Assembly (NCBI RefSeq): GCF_017355185.1
Contig: NZ_JADILJ010000007.1
Span: forward strand, 53,076-117,075
DNA length: 64,000 nt
Direction: 5' to 3'
Origin: Rathayibacter sp. SD072
GTDB lineage: Bacteria > Actinomycetota > Actinomycetes > Actinomycetales > Microbacteriaceae
Part shown: in pieces, positions 33,410-42,840 of the stretch
How positions within the stretch are numbered: the stretch's first letter is position 1
Layout of the letters: each line of letters begins with the position of its first letter
Notes under the pieces: generated by a model
Seen by the model: the letters and a program-made list of their open reading frames with translations, nothing else
The model's database searches: none
Told to the model about the DNA's origin: nothing
Translations under genes and position numbers: made by a program

Positions 33410-34381
33410 ATGGCGGAGACGGGACCGAGGCGAGCGGCGGTCGTCGTGAACCCCTCGAAGGGCGATCAGGCGCGGCTGCGCGCGCTCGTGGCGGCGGCGG
33501 AGCAGGAGCACGGCTGGGAGGCGACGGTCTGGTTCGAGACGACCCCGTCGGAGCCGGGCGCCACGCAGGCCCGCGCGGCCGTCGCCTCCGGGGTCGACGT
33601 CGTGCTCGCCGCCGGCGGCGACGGCACGGTGCGCTCGGTGGCGGAGGGGCTCCGCGGCTCGGGCACGGCCCTCGCGGTGCTGCCGTTCGGCACGGGCAAC
33701 CTGCTCGTGCGCAACCTCGGCCTGCCGCTGGGCTTCGAGGAGGCGGTGCGCGTCGCGTTCGGCGGCGGCGAGCGCCGGATCGACACCGGAGTGGTGACGC
33801 TGGAGCGCCCGGACGGCGAGCGGGTCGAGAACGTCTTCCTCGTCATGGCCGGCCTGGGCATCGACGCGAAGATGATCGCGAAGACCAGCACGAAGCTGAA
33901 GAAGGCGGTCGGCTGGCTGGCCTACGTGGACGGCGGGATGCGCGCGCTGGCCGAGCTGGAACCCGTGAAGCTGCGGTACTCGCTCGACGGCTCGGCCTCG
34001 CGGTCGGTCTCGGTCCACTCCGTGATGGTCGGCAACTGCGGTGTCCTGCCGGGCGGGATCCTGCTGATCCCCGACGCCGAGCCGGACGACGGCGTGCTCG
34101 ACATCGTGGCGCTGCGCCCGCGCGGGCCGCTGGGCTGGCTCAAGGTCTGGAACACGATCACGTGGGAGAACGGCGTGCTGCGCCGCTCCGCCGCCGGCCG
34201 CAAGCTGATCGACCTGCGCGAGGACGCCCGCGACGTCATCTACCTCAAGGGGGAGGACATCCGGATCCGCGTCGACGAGCCGCAGGAGATCCAGCTCGAC
34301 GGCGACGGCTTCGGACTCGCCAAGGGCGTGCGGATCCGCGTGGACACGGGGTCGCTGCTCGTCCGGGTGCCCGTGCGCTGA
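33410..34381 (+). CDS. diacylglycerol/lipid kinase (YegS/DAGK family)
   Basis: 323 residues. AAVVVNPSKGD at the start and AAGGDGTVRSVAEGL (about residue 65) are the phosphate and ATP-binding motifs. LPFGTGNLLVRNLGLP follows, and the second beta domain includes HSVMVGNCGVLPGGILLIPDA. It phosphorylates diacylglycerol or a related lipid at the inner membrane face. TACCGT lies 6 bases before the ATG with no ribosome site, which fits a leaderless transcript. Convergent with the oxidase gene. Confidence 0.9.
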   Translation: MAETGPRRAAVVVNPSKGDQARLRALVAAAEQEHGWEATVWFETTPSEPGATQARAAVASGVDVVLAAGGDGTVRSVAEGLRGSGTALAVLPFGTGNLLVRNLGLPLGFEEAVRVAFGGGERRIDTGVVTLERPDGERVENVFLVMAGLGIDAKMIAKTSTKLKKAVGWLAYVDGGMRALAELEPVKLRYSLDGSASRSVSVHSVMVGNCGVLPGGILLIPDAEPDDGVLDIVALRPRGPLGWLKVWNTITWENGVLRRSAAGRKLIDLREDARDVIYLKGEDIRIRVDEPQEIQLDGDGFGLAKGVRIRVDTGSLLVRVPVR

Positions 34382-34396
34382 GCCGCGGGCGATCCG

Positions 34397-35530
34397 TCAG
34401 CGCCGCCACTCCGGCGGCGGCACCGCGAGGCCGTCGAGGTCTGCGAGCGAGGCCGCTCCCGACTGCCGCAGCATGCTGCGGAACTCGCCGTCGATCACCG
34501 CGAGCAGCGCCGCCACCTCGTCCGCGCCCCCGACCGCGAGCGCCCACATCGCCGGCCGTCCGACGAACACGGCGCGGGCCCCGAGAGCGAGCGCGGCGAG
34601 CACGTGCCGGCCGCTGCGCACCCCGCTGTCCACGTACACCTCCGCGTCGCGGCCCACCGCCTCGACCACCTCGGCGAGGGCGCCGACGGCGGTGATCGAG
34701 CCGTCCATCCGCCGTCCCCCGTGCGTCGAGACGACGACCCCGGAGGCGCCGGCGTCGACCGCGCGGCGCGCGTCCTCGCCGCGCAGCACGCCCTTGACCA
34801 CCACCGGGCGCCCGGTGACCGACGCGAGCCACTCGATGTCGTCGAGGCCGGGATGCGGCACCGGGCGGCCGAGCACGCGCTCCCGCTCGTGGGGCGTGAG
34901 GTTGCCCAGGCGCGCACGTCCTGGCACGTCCGGCCAGGTCAGCGGTTCGACCCCGGCGCGCTCCTCGCGCAGCACCGGAGTCTCGACGGTGAGCAGCATC
35001 GCGCCGGCGCCCGCCTGCGAGGCCCGCTCCACCAGGGCGCGCGTCACGTCGCGCTCGGCCAGCAGGTACACCTGGAACCACCACGGCGCACCCGCCGCCG
35101 CGATGCGCTCGAAGGGCACGGCCGTGTTGGTCGAGACGCCCAGCAGCGTGCCGGCGCGCGCCGCCGCCTCCGCCATCGCCTCCTCGCCCCGCGGATCCGC
35201 GGCCACCTGCTGCGCCATCGGAGCGATCATCACCGGGCTCTCGAGCCGGGTGCCGAGCACGGTGGTCGCGATCGACGTGTCGGGCTCGCCGCGGAGTGCC
35301 GCCGGCCGGAACCGCACCGCGTCCCAGGCCGCGAGATCGGCGTCGCGCTCGAGGCGGCCCCCGGCGACCGCTCCGTAGTAGTCGGCGACGAACCACGGGA
35401 GTGCCGCGCGGGCGCGCTCCTCGAGCTCGGCGGCGAGGCGCAGCGACGGGGCGGTGCCGTCAGTGCTCCTGCTCTCAGTGCTCCTGCCCTCGATGCTCGT
35501 GCCCTCAGTGCTCGTGCCCTCGATACTCAT
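34397..35530 (-). CDS. FMN-dependent alpha-hydroxy-acid oxidase (lactate oxidase/dehydrogenase family)
   Basis: 377 residues. FMN-binding and catalytic motifs: APMAQQVAADPRGE, AGTLLGVSTNT, WWFQVYLLAERDVT, GAMLLTVETPV, VVKGVLRGEDAR, VVVSTHGGRRMDG (catalytic His followed by GGR) and EVYVDSGVRSGRHVL. The family oxidises L-lactate, glycolate or mandelate-type acids to 2-oxo acids. The first 28 residues are a run of pentapeptides (S-I/T-E-G-T/R), made by a 15-bp tandem repeat. It begins 19 bases after the alpha-galactosidase stop, so it is probably the last gene of that operon. Confidence 0.88.
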   Translation of the reverse strand: MSIEGTSTEGTSIEGRSTESRSTDGTAPSLRLAAELEERARAALPWFVADYYGAVAGGRLERDADLAAWDAVRFRPAALRGEPDTSIATTVLGTRLESPVMIAPMAQQVAADPRGEEAMAEAAARAGTLLGVSTNTAVPFERIAAAGAPWWFQVYLLAERDVTRALVERASQAGAGAMLLTVETPVLREERAGVEPLTWPDVPGRARLGNLTPHERERVLGRPVPHPGLDDIEWLASVTGRPVVVKGVLRGEDARRAVDAGASGVVVSTHGGRRMDGSITAVGALAEVVEAVGRDAEVYVDSGVRSGRHVLAALALGARAVFVGRPAMWALAVGGADEVAALLAVIDGEFRSMLRQSGAASLADLDGLAVPPPEWRR

Positions 35531-35550
35531 GGCCTCGATACTCCTCCCCT
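35461..35550. repeat. 15-bp tandem repeat across the alpha-galactosidase/oxidase junction
   Basis: Six 15-base units of the form c(a/g)(g/a)T(g/a)CTC(c/g/a)T(g/c)ccCT. Example: CAGTGCTCCTGCCCT. A degenerate seventh follows. The oxidase start codon lies in the fifth unit, and the array abuts the alpha-galactosidase stop codon. Confidence 0.85.
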
Positions 35551-37673
35551 CAGCGCTCCTCGAGAGCCTCGACCTCGAGGACGAGCGCCGAGGACGGGGC
35601 GAGCAGCGGTGTGCGCAGGCCCACCCCGGCCAGGAGGGACCCCGGGAGGACCACCTCGCCGCGGCTGATCCACGGCGGCGGGACCGCATCGAGGAAGCGC
35701 TCCGGACGCAGCTCCTCGACAATCCGCACCCGGTAGCCCAGCGCGGGGTCGAGCCCCACGAGACGGGTGGGCGGCGGGACCGCGTCCTCCCCGGTGCCGG
35801 ATCGAGCCAGCCGGTACACGGCGTGCCTGCGGTCCGGCGAGACCGCTCCCGTGAGCTCCGACCCGTCGTCGGCGGTGGGGCCGTGCACGAGCCCGGCGGT
35901 CGCGAGCAGCGGTCGGAGCCGCTTCGAGAGGCGGATCCACGCACCGAGCGCCTCGAGCTCCTCGGGGCTGCTGCCGGTGATGTCGGCCTCGATGCCGGGC
36001 GAGGAGAAGAGCGTCGCGGCCATCCGGAACGACAGATCGGCCGTGCGACCGGTGGTGTGCGCGCGGGCCGGACCGACGTGGCTGCCGATCAGCTCGGGCG
36101 GCAGGAGCAGCTCGGTCCAGCGCTGGATGCGCAGCCGCTCGAGCGGGTCGTTGGTGTCGGAGGCCCACACCCGGTCGGTGCGGGCGAGGATCCCCAGATC
36201 GACGCGACCTCCTCCGGAGGCGCACGACTCGATCTCCAGGCCGGGGTGACGCGCCCGGAGCGCGTCGAGCAGGGCGTAGACCGCGCGGGTCTGCGCTCCG
36301 GCACCCGGCCGGCCCGCGTGCACGGCCTCGAGCAGATCGCGGTTGTGGTCCCACTTGAGGTAGTCGATCGCGTACTCCTCGACGAGCGAGGAGAGCCGCT
36401 CGAGCAGCAGCGCCGACACCTCCGGGCGCGCGACGTCGAGCACGTGCTGGTGGCGCCAGCTGCGGGCGCGGCGCGGGGTCTCGAGGAGCCAGTCGGGGTG
36501 CTCCCGGGCGAGCCTCGACTCCGGGTTCACCATCTCGGGCTCGACCCACAGGCCGAACTGCATGCCGGCGGCGCGCACGTGCTCGACCAGCGGGTGCAGC
36601 CCCTCGGGCCACACCTCGTCGTCGACGCTCCAGTCGCCCAGGCCCGCCGAGTCGTCCCGGCGGCCGGAGAACCAGCCGTCGTCGAGGACGAAGCGCTCGA
36701 CCCCGATCGAGGCCGCCGTGTCGGCCAGCCGGATCAGCGTGGGCAGGTCGTGCCGGAAGTAGACGGCCTCCCACGTGTTCAGGTGCACGGGACGCGGAGT
36801 GCGCGGGTGCGACGGGCGGGCGCGCAGCGAGGCGTGCATCCGGCGCGAGAGGCCGTCGAGGCCCTCGTCGCTCCAGACGAAGTGCGCGGGCGGAGTGGTG
36901 AAGCGCTCGCCGGGGGCCAGGGCGATCTCGCCCGCCCGCAGCAGCTCTCCCGCGCCCAGGGCGCCCCGGCCCTCGGGCAGCCGGTCGACGCGGTGCACGG
37001 AGTCGCTGCTCCAGGCCAGGTGCACGCCCCAGACCTCGCCGGTGCGGTCGCCGAAGCCGGCCGTGCCCGCGATCGCGAACGTGGGCGCGTCGTGCCCGGT
37101 GCGGCCGCGCCGCGACTCCCGCACGATGCTGCCGTGCGCGACCGGGCGGCGCTGCGGCGAGCGCTCGCGGGTCCAGCGGCCCGCGAGGTCGAGGAACTCG
37201 ACGGCCCGGGCGTCCAGCGGCAGGGTCGCCTCGAGGATCGACGGCTCGACGACGCGCTCGCCGCGGTTCGTCAGCGCGTGCTCGACGACCAGCACTCCGG
37301 CGACGTCGAAGCGGAGCGAGGAGGACAGCGAGAGCTCGTCGGCGACGGCCTCGAGGCTGAGGCAGCGCTCGTCGCTCTCGAGCGAGACGACGCGCCACGA
37401 CGGCAGCAGCGGCTCTCCGGCGATGTGGCCGGCGAGACCGGGGCGGCCCTGCCAGCCGTCCTGCTCGCCCGGGAGGATCGTCTGGGGCCACGGGGCGTCG
37501 AGAGCGCTCGAGGAGACCTGGCGGATCGACGCCTCGTCGAGCGCGGCGAGCGCCTCGGCGGCGACGGGGCCGGGATCGCGGCCCCAGTGCAGGACCTCGG
37601 GGAGGCCCTCCGCGCGCACGGCGACGATCAGCGCCGTGCCCGCCGAGCGGAGCATCCGGACCTCGGCGCTCAT
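35550..37673 (-). CDS. alpha-galactosidase (GH36)
   Basis: 707 residues. The N-terminal beta-sandwich leads to a TIM barrel. The catalytic nucleophile Asp is in YLKWDHNR (about residue 442) and the acid/base Asp in WASDTNDPLER (about 505), with SCASGGGRVDLG between them. HLNTWEAVYFRHD and VLDDGWFSGRRDD are family motifs. It releases alpha-1,6-linked galactose, for example from raffinose-type sugars or galactomannan oligosaccharides. There is no signal peptide, so it acts inside the cell after uptake. Its start overlaps the stop of the GH42 gene by 4 bases. Confidence 0.93.
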   Translation of the reverse strand: MSAEVRMLRSAGTALIVAVRAEGLPEVLHWGRDPGPVAAEALAALDEASIRQVSSSALDAPWPQTILPGEQDGWQGRPGLAGHIAGEPLLPSWRVVSLESDERCLSLEAVADELSLSSSLRFDVAGVLVVEHALTNRGERVVEPSILEATLPLDARAVEFLDLAGRWTRERSPQRRPVAHGSIVRESRRGRTGHDAPTFAIAGTAGFGDRTGEVWGVHLAWSSDSVHRVDRLPEGRGALGAGELLRAGEIALAPGERFTTPPAHFVWSDEGLDGLSRRMHASLRARPSHPRTPRPVHLNTWEAVYFRHDLPTLIRLADTAASIGVERFVLDDGWFSGRRDDSAGLGDWSVDDEVWPEGLHPLVEHVRAAGMQFGLWVEPEMVNPESRLAREHPDWLLETPRRARSWRHQHVLDVARPEVSALLLERLSSLVEEYAIDYLKWDHNRDLLEAVHAGRPGAGAQTRAVYALLDALRARHPGLEIESCASGGGRVDLGILARTDRVWASDTNDPLERLRIQRWTELLLPPELIGSHVGPARAHTTGRTADLSFRMAATLFSSPGIEADITGSSPEELEALGAWIRLSKRLRPLLATAGLVHGPTADDGSELTGAVSPDRRHAVYRLARSGTGEDAVPPPTRLVGLDPALGYRVRIVEELRPERFLDAVPPPWISRGEVVLPGSLLAGVGLRTPLLAPSSALVLEVEALEER

Positions 37674-39694
37674 GCCGCACCGCCCTCGGCGACGACGCGC
37701 ACGCCCCCGGCGGGGATCACGAGGGAGCCGTCGGCGGGCTCGCCCGTGACGAGATCGCGCCCGGTCGCCGCGACCACGGCCTCGTCGGCCGAGTGGTTGA
37801 GCAGGAACAGGAAGCGGCCGGCGGGCCCCTCCCGCCGCACCGCCTCCACACCCCGCGGCGCCTCGAGCACCGGGGCGGTCAGGGCGGGGTCGAGCAGGTC
37901 GAGCAGACCGCCGATCCCGTCGTCGTCGAGCATCGCCGAGACGTACCAGGCCTCGCCCTCGCCGTGGCTGCGGCGGGTGACGGCGGGCAGGCCGTCGAGG
38001 ACACCGCCGCGGTACGAGGCGACGACCTCCGCGTCGAGGACCTGCAGCCGCTCGGTCCACTCCGCACCGCGCCAGCCGGTGTCGAGGGCGAACGACTCCT
38101 CCTCCTGCAGCGGGCCGAACTCCTCGGCGCCCGCGCCCAGCAGCGCCGAGAAGGCACCGGGAGCCAGGCCCGTCCGCACGCGGTTCGCGGGATCGACGAT
38201 CCCGGAGAGCGGAGTCACGATGACGGTGCCGCCCTGCTCGGCGAACGCGGTCAGAGCCGCGACCGTCTCCTCCGACACCAGGAACAGCGCGGGCACCACC
38301 ACGAGGGAGTAGCCCGAGAGGTCGCGCCACGGGGGGACGACGTCGACCAGCACGGTGCGGTCGAAGAGCACGCGGTGCCAGGCCCGCGCCTGCTCGGCCC
38401 AGCGGAGCCGGTTGTGCGGCTTGAGGCCGGAGGAGAACGCCCAGCCCGCCTCGTCGTCGTGCAGGAGCGCCACGCGGGCGGGCTCGACCCGGGTGCCCAG
38501 GACCGGCTCCAGGCGCTGCAGCAGCGCTCCGAGCTCGACGACCTCGCGCCAGACCTTCGTGCGGGTGCCCGCGTGCGGCAGCATCGCCGAGTGGAACTGC
38601 TCGGCTCCCGCCGTCGACGCGCGCCACTGGAAGAACATCGCCCCGTCGGAGCCGCGCGCCACGTGCGCGAGGCTGTTGCGGAGGATCTCGCCGGGGTCCT
38701 TGGCGCGGTTCCGCGGCTGCCAGCTCGCAGCACCGGTCGAGTGCTCGAGCAGGAGCCAGGGAGCGCGGTCCTCGGTCAGCCCCCGCATCCGGTCGGCCGA
38801 GAAGGCGAGGTCCTGCTCGCGGCGGGGATCGGCTCCCGTCGTGTAGTGGTCGTTGACGGCGATGTCGCAGTGCGGCGCCCAGCGCGCGTAGTCGACCACG
38901 TCGGGCCCCTGGCCGACCATGAAGTTGGTGGTGATCGGAGTCTCGATGCCGGCCGCGCGCAGGGTGTCCCTCTCGGCGAGGTAGTGCGCCAGCAGCTCGT
39001 CGGAGGAGAAGCGGTCGAAGTCCAGCTGCAGTCCCGGGTTGTGCATCGCTCGCGATCCCCGCGGCGGGAGGATCTGCTCGAAGTCGGAGTAGCGGTGACC
39101 CCAGAACGCGGTTCCCCAGCTCGCGTTCAGGGCGTCGAGGGTCTCGTAGCGCTCGCGGAGCCAGCGGCGGAAGGCCGCGGCGGACTCGTCGCACCAGCAG
39201 TGCCGGTTGCCGCCGCCGAGCTCGTTCGAGACGTGCCAGAGCGCGACCGCGGGGTGCTGTCCGTAGCGCTGGGCGAGAGCGCCGGCGATCCGGAGCGCGT
39301 GGGTGCGGAAGACGGCGGAGCTCGGGCACCAGCCCAGACGGCCGCCGGGGTGTACGGGGACGAGGTCGGCGTCGACCGGCAGGATCTCCGGATGCGCGGC
39401 GAGCAGCCAGCTCGGCGGGGCCGCGGTGGGGGTGGCGAGATCGATCGCGATGCCCGCCTCGTGCAGGAGCCCGACGATCTCGTCCAGCCACTCCCAGTCG
39501 AAGACGCCCTCGGCCGTCTCGACGAGCCCCCACGAGAAGACGCCGAGCGTCACCATCGTGACGCCCGCCTCCTGCATCAGCGCCACGTCCTCCCGCCACA
39601 CCTCCCGGGGCCACTGCTCGGGGTTGTAGTCGCCGCCGAAGGCGAACCGGGAGAGGACGGAGGCGCGGAGGGCCCGGGGATCGACGCTGGTCAC
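37670..39694 (-). CDS. beta-galactosidase (GH42)
   Basis: 674 residues with a GTG start at 39692-39694. FGGDYNPEQWP opens the barrel. WHVSNELGGGNRHCWC gives the acid/base (Glu158), and LLLEHSTGAASWQPRN the nucleophile Glu (about 317). The zinc-binding Cys cluster of GH42 is kept in part (HCWCDE). No signal peptide: cytoplasmic. I rejected an ATG 48 bases upstream because it lies in the operator. GATGCT sits 6 bases before the GTG, suggesting a leaderless transcript. First gene of the operon beta-galactosidase, alpha-galactosidase, hydroxy-acid oxidase. Confidence 0.9.
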   Translation of the reverse strand: MTSVDPRALRASVLSRFAFGGDYNPEQWPREVWREDVALMQEAGVTMVTLGVFSWGLVETAEGVFDWEWLDEIVGLLHEAGIAIDLATPTAAPPSWLLAAHPEILPVDADLVPVHPGGRLGWCPSSAVFRTHALRIAGALAQRYGQHPAVALWHVSNELGGGNRHCWCDESAAAFRRWLRERYETLDALNASWGTAFWGHRYSDFEQILPPRGSRAMHNPGLQLDFDRFSSDELLAHYLAERDTLRAAGIETPITTNFMVGQGPDVVDYARWAPHCDIAVNDHYTTGADPRREQDLAFSADRMRGLTEDRAPWLLLEHSTGAASWQPRNRAKDPGEILRNSLAHVARGSDGAMFFQWRASTAGAEQFHSAMLPHAGTRTKVWREVVELGALLQRLEPVLGTRVEPARVALLHDDEAGWAFSSGLKPHNRLRWAEQARAWHRVLFDRTVLVDVVPPWRDLSGYSLVVVPALFLVSEETVAALTAFAEQGGTVIVTPLSGIVDPANRVRTGLAPGAFSALLGAGAEEFGPLQEEESFALDTGWRGAEWTERLQVLDAEVVASYRGGVLDGLPAVTRRSHGEGEAWYVSAMLDDDGIGGLLDLLDPALTAPVLEAPRGVEAVRREGPAGRFLFLLNHSADEAVVAATGRDLVTGEPADGSLVIPAGGVRVVAEGGAA

Positions 39695-39721
39695 CCTGCG
39701 AGCATCCCGTCGGCCGAGGGG

Positions 39722-39744
39722 CTTTGTCAAGCGATGGAACAAAG
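39722..39744 (-). promoter_or_regulatory. operator A and -35 of the beta-galactosidase operon
   Basis: A 23-base imperfect palindrome: CTTTGT at one end, ACAAAG at the other, centre G. On the minus strand TTGACA (39725-39730) forms the -35 within it. The half GATGGAACAAAG matches operators B and C. Confidence 0.7.
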
Positions 39745-39772
39745 GGGCGGAAGAGGCGGCTTCAGGCGGAGG

Positions 39773-39814
39773 GGGATCTCGATACGCCCGCTGCGCGGGC
39801 TACTCGACCAGCAG
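39773..39814. repeat. dispersed palindromic repeat of Microbacteriaceae type
   Basis: TCTCGATACG, a GCCCGC-TGC-GCGGGC hairpin, then CTACTCGACCAGCAG. The flanking TCGA words and the hairpin make it look like an extragenic palindromic element. I recall this sequence as common between genes in this family, but I cannot check it here. Confidence 0.6.
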
Positions 39815-39861
39815 GGGGGCCGCAGCGCGGGCTGAGGGATCAGCAGGAGGGTGGCCGCACC

Positions 39862-41043
39862 TCACGCCAGCAGGGTCCGGATGGCCAGCGCGGCGCCCGC
39901 GCGGGCCCACTCCGAGAAGTCCCAGGTGCGCACGTCGAGCTCGACCGGCACGGCCTCGCGCTCGAGGCGCTCGGCGATCCCCGAGCGGATCGACGCCTCG
40001 GCGAACGCGACCACCGCGATGCCGTCTCCGCTGACCACGACCTTCTCGGGGTCGACGAGGTTGGCGACCTCCGCGATGATCACCCCGAGGGCGCGTCCGG
40101 CGCGCTCGAACGCGCGCAGCGCCTCCGGATCGCCGTCGCGCGCGGCCTCGACGACCTCCTCGTACGAGGCGCCGGGACGACAGGAGGCCGCGACGACCGC
40201 GTCGTTGACGAGCATCGTCGACGCGCAGCCGCGGTGGCCGTGCGCGCAGAGGTCGCCGTGGGGATCGACGATCGTGTGGCTGACCTGGCCGGGTCGGCTG
40301 TGCCCGCCCTCCACCAGGCGCCCGTTCACGACGAGCCCGCAGCCGATGCCGGTGCCGACCGTGACGAGCGCCATCGACTCGAGCCCGGCGCCGGCGCCGA
40401 ACCAGTGCTCGGCGGCGGTCAGCGCCTGCACGTCGTTCTCGACGGAGCACGCGAGTCCCGTCGCCTCCCGGACGAGGCGCGCGAGGTCGACGTGATGCCA
40501 GTCGAGGAACGCCGAGTGCTCGACGACCGCGCCGCCGGGGTCCTGCCGCACCCGCCCGGCGATCGCGATGCCGATGGAGGTCAGCCCGACGCCCTCGCCG
40601 GCGAGCTCGAGGGCCGCCTCGGCGATCTGCCGCACGACCTCCGCCACGTCGCTGCTTCTCAGCGGGTGCTCGGTCGACGCCGTCACCTCGGCGCCGAGGT
40701 CGGTGACGACCGCGTAGAGCGCGTCGCCGGTGAGCTTGATCCCGAGGAAGCGGCGGGCGGAGCTGCGCACCCGCAGCATCTCGGAGGGGCGGCCGGTCGC
40801 CGCCATCAGCCGCGTCTCCCCCTCCGCGAGCAGCCCCGCCTCGACGAGGGTGCGCGAGATGCGCGTCAGGGACGCCCGCGAGAGTCCGAGCCGCCGGGCG
40901 ATCTCGGCGCGCGGCAGCGATCCGTGGATGAGCACCTCGAGCAGGGTCGCCCGCGTCGCGGACGGCATCTCCTCGATCCGGAACGCCTCGGGCGGCGCGA
41001 GGGGTGCGACCGGGACGGGAGCGGTCACCGGCGAAGAGGTCAC
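39862..41043 (-). CDS. ROK-family transcriptional regulator 1 (with zinc motif)
   Basis: 393 residues, GTG start. The winged helix-turn-helix (about residues 28-85: TRATLLEVLIHGSLPRAEIARR, LSRASLTRISRTLVEAGLL) is followed by a ROK domain with TVGTGIGCGLVVNGRLVEGGHS. Its zinc site is DLCAHGHRGCAST, a CxxGxxGC variant. Such proteins repress sugar-use genes until a sugar or sugar phosphate binds. It follows the second ATPase gene by 28 bases, so it probably belongs to the transporter operon and may control operators A-C. Confidence 0.88.
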   Translation of the reverse strand: MTSSPVTAPVPVAPLAPPEAFRIEEMPSATRATLLEVLIHGSLPRAEIARRLGLSRASLTRISRTLVEAGLLAEGETRLMAATGRPSEMLRVRSSARRFLGIKLTGDALYAVVTDLGAEVTASTEHPLRSSDVAEVVRQIAEAALELAGEGVGLTSIGIAIAGRVRQDPGGAVVEHSAFLDWHHVDLARLVREATGLACSVENDVQALTAAEHWFGAGAGLESMALVTVGTGIGCGLVVNGRLVEGGHSRPGQVSHTIVDPHGDLCAHGHRGCASTMLVNDAVVAASCRPGASYEEVVEAARDGDPEALRAFERAGRALGVIIAEVANLVDPEKVVVSGDGIAVVAFAEASIRSGIAERLEREAVPVELDVRTWDFSEWARAGAALAIRTLLA

Positions 41044-41071
41044 GACGCCGAATGTAGTCCGTCGGAGGGAC

Positions 41072-41977
41072 TCACGCGGCCCCCACGGCCGCCGGGCGGC
41101 TGCCCGCGTGCTCCCACTCGCCGGTGAAGTGGTTGAAGCAGACGGAGTTGTCGATCCGCGAGCGGTCCGGCGCGTCCTCCGAGCCCACGACCTTGCCGAC
41201 CCGCTCGGGGTCGGGGGCGGCGAGCGCGAGCAGCCGCGTGTAGTCGTGCTGCGGGTTCAGGATCACGTCGTCCGCCGGACCCCGCTCGACGATCCGGCCG
41301 CGGTAGAGCACGAGGATCTCGTCCGAGAAGTGCCGCGCGGTCGCCAGGTCGTGGGTGATGTAGAGGACAGCGAGGCGGTCCTCCCGCTGCAGCCGGCCGA
41401 GCAGGTTGAGCACTCCCAGGCGGATCGACACGTCGAGCATCGAGACCGGCTCGTCGGCGATGACGACCTGCGCGCCCGGAGCGAGCGCCCGGGCGATGGC
41501 GACGCGCTGCCGCTGCCCGCCCGAGAGCTCGTGCGGGCGACGGGGCGCGAACTCCTCCGCCGGCTCGAGGTTCACCCGACGGAGCATCTCGAGCACCCGC
41601 TCGTGGGTCTCGGCCGCGGTCCGCGTGCGGTGGTGGATGCGCAGCGGCCGGGCGATGTGGTGCTCGAGCGAGTGGAACGGGTTGAGCGAGGCGAAGGGGT
41701 CCTGGAACACCATCTGCACGTGCCGCCGGTAGACCGAGCCCTGCACCGGCGTTCGGTCGTCGAGGGTGACGTCGACGGATCCGGACGTGGGCTTCTCGAG
41801 CCGCGCGAGGATCCGCGCGATCGTCGACTTCCCCGATCCGGACTCGCCCACCAGGGCGACGGTGCGCCCGGGGACGAGGTCGAACGAGACGTGGTCCACC
41901 GCTCGGAACGCCTCGCGGCGCAGGCCCTTGCGGATGCTGAAGTCCTTCACCAGATCGGTGACGCTGACGCTGGTCAT
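41072..41977 (-). CDS. ABC transporter ATP-binding protein, OppF type
   Basis: 301 residues. Walker A GESGSGKST, Q-loop VFQDPFASLNP, signature LSGGQRQRVAIARAL, Walker B VVIADEPVSMLD and switch His THD are intact. The C-terminal NDYTRLLALAAPDP segment and following Cys are typical of the Opp/Dpp subfamily, which moves peptides or, in many bacteria, plant-wall oligosaccharides. Its ATG overlaps the stop of the OppD-type gene (ATGA). Confidence 0.93.
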   Translation of the reverse strand: MTSVSVTDLVKDFSIRKGLRREAFRAVDHVSFDLVPGRTVALVGESGSGKSTIARILARLEKPTSGSVDVTLDDRTPVQGSVYRRHVQMVFQDPFASLNPFHSLEHHIARPLRIHHRTRTAAETHERVLEMLRRVNLEPAEEFAPRRPHELSGGQRQRVAIARALAPGAQVVIADEPVSMLDVSIRLGVLNLLGRLQREDRLAVLYITHDLATARHFSDEILVLYRGRIVERGPADDVILNPQHDYTRLLALAAPDPERVGKVVGSEDAPDRSRIDNSVCFNHFTGEWEHAGSRPAAVGAA

Positions 41978-42840
41978 GCGATGTCCTCCTCGAGAACGGC
42001 GTCGGGATTCGCTCCCGATCGGATGAAGGCCCCGCGCGTGCCGGAGAGGCTCGGGAACGAGCCCAGCAGCTTGCGGGTGTACGGGTGCTCGGGCGCGCGG
42101 TAGATCTGCTCCGCCGTCGCGAGCTCGACGATCTCGCCGCGCAGCATCACGGCGATGCGGTCGCTGATCTCGAGCAGCAGCGGCAGGTCGTGGGTGATGA
42201 AGATCACGGCGAAGCCCAGCTCGTCGCGCAGCCGCACGATCTCGCGGAGGATGTCGCGCTGCACGACCACGTCCAGCGCGGTCGTCGGCTCGTCCATGAT
42301 CATCACCTGCGGCTCGAGGATCATCGCCATCGCGATCATCACCCGCTGCCGCATGCCGCCCGAGAGCTCGTGCGGGTAGGAGGTGAGCCGCACCGGATCC
42401 ACGCCCACGCGGCGCAGGACGTCGGCCGCCCGCTCCTTCCGCTCCTTCCGCGACAGCCCCGGCCGGTGCGCGACCAGGACGTCGTCGAGCTGCGCCCGCA
42501 CCGAGGTGACCGGGTTGAGCGCGTTCATCGCCCCCTGGAACACCATCGACAGCTTCGACCAGCGGAAGGCCCGCATCCCGTCGTCACCCAGTTCGAGCAG
42601 ATCGGTGGAGGTGCCGTCGCGGTCGTGGAACACCACCCGGCCCGAGGCGATGCGCGCCGGCGGCTTGTGCAGCCGGTTGACCGCGTAGGCGAGGGTCGTC
42701 TTGCCGCAGCCGGACTCTCCGGCGAGGCCCAGGATCTCGCCCTCGCCGAGGCGGAAGGTGGCTCCGCGGACCGCCGTGACGGGCGACTCCACCTCGTAGA
42801 CGACGCCGAGGTCCTCGACCTCGAGCACGGTGCGGGTCAT
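41974..42840 (-). CDS. ABC transporter ATP-binding protein, OppD type
   Basis: 288 residues. Walker A GESGCGKTT, Q-loop VFQGAMNALNPV, signature LSGGMRQRVMIAMAM and Walker B VMIMDEPTTALD are intact. The end (HPYTRKLLGSFPSLSG) is characteristic of OppD. It pairs with the OppF-type gene as the two ATPases of one importer. It overlaps the permease stop by 4 bases. Confidence 0.93.
   Translation of the reverse strand: MTRTVLEVEDLGVVYEVESPVTAVRGATFRLGEGEILGLAGESGCGKTTLAYAVNRLHKPPARIASGRVVFHDRDGTSTDLLELGDDGMRAFRWSKLSMVFQGAMNALNPVTSVRAQLDDVLVAHRPGLSRKERKERAADVLRRVGVDPVRLTSYPHELSGGMRQRVMIAMAMILEPQVMIMDEPTTALDVVVQRDILREIVRLRDELGFAVIFITHDLPLLLEISDRIAVMLRGEIVELATAEQIYRAPEHPYTRKLLGSFPSLSGTRGAFIRSGANPDAVLEEDIA

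Noticed and set aside
35461..35550. Short regular repeats as a CRISPR array
   Set aside because: The 15-base units are contiguous without spacers and lie in coding sequence; no cas gene is near.
39695..39742. Upstream ATG as start of beta-galactosidase (MFHRLTKPLG...)
   Set aside because: It lies in the operator and -35 element; the GTG at 39694 directly precedes the conserved part.
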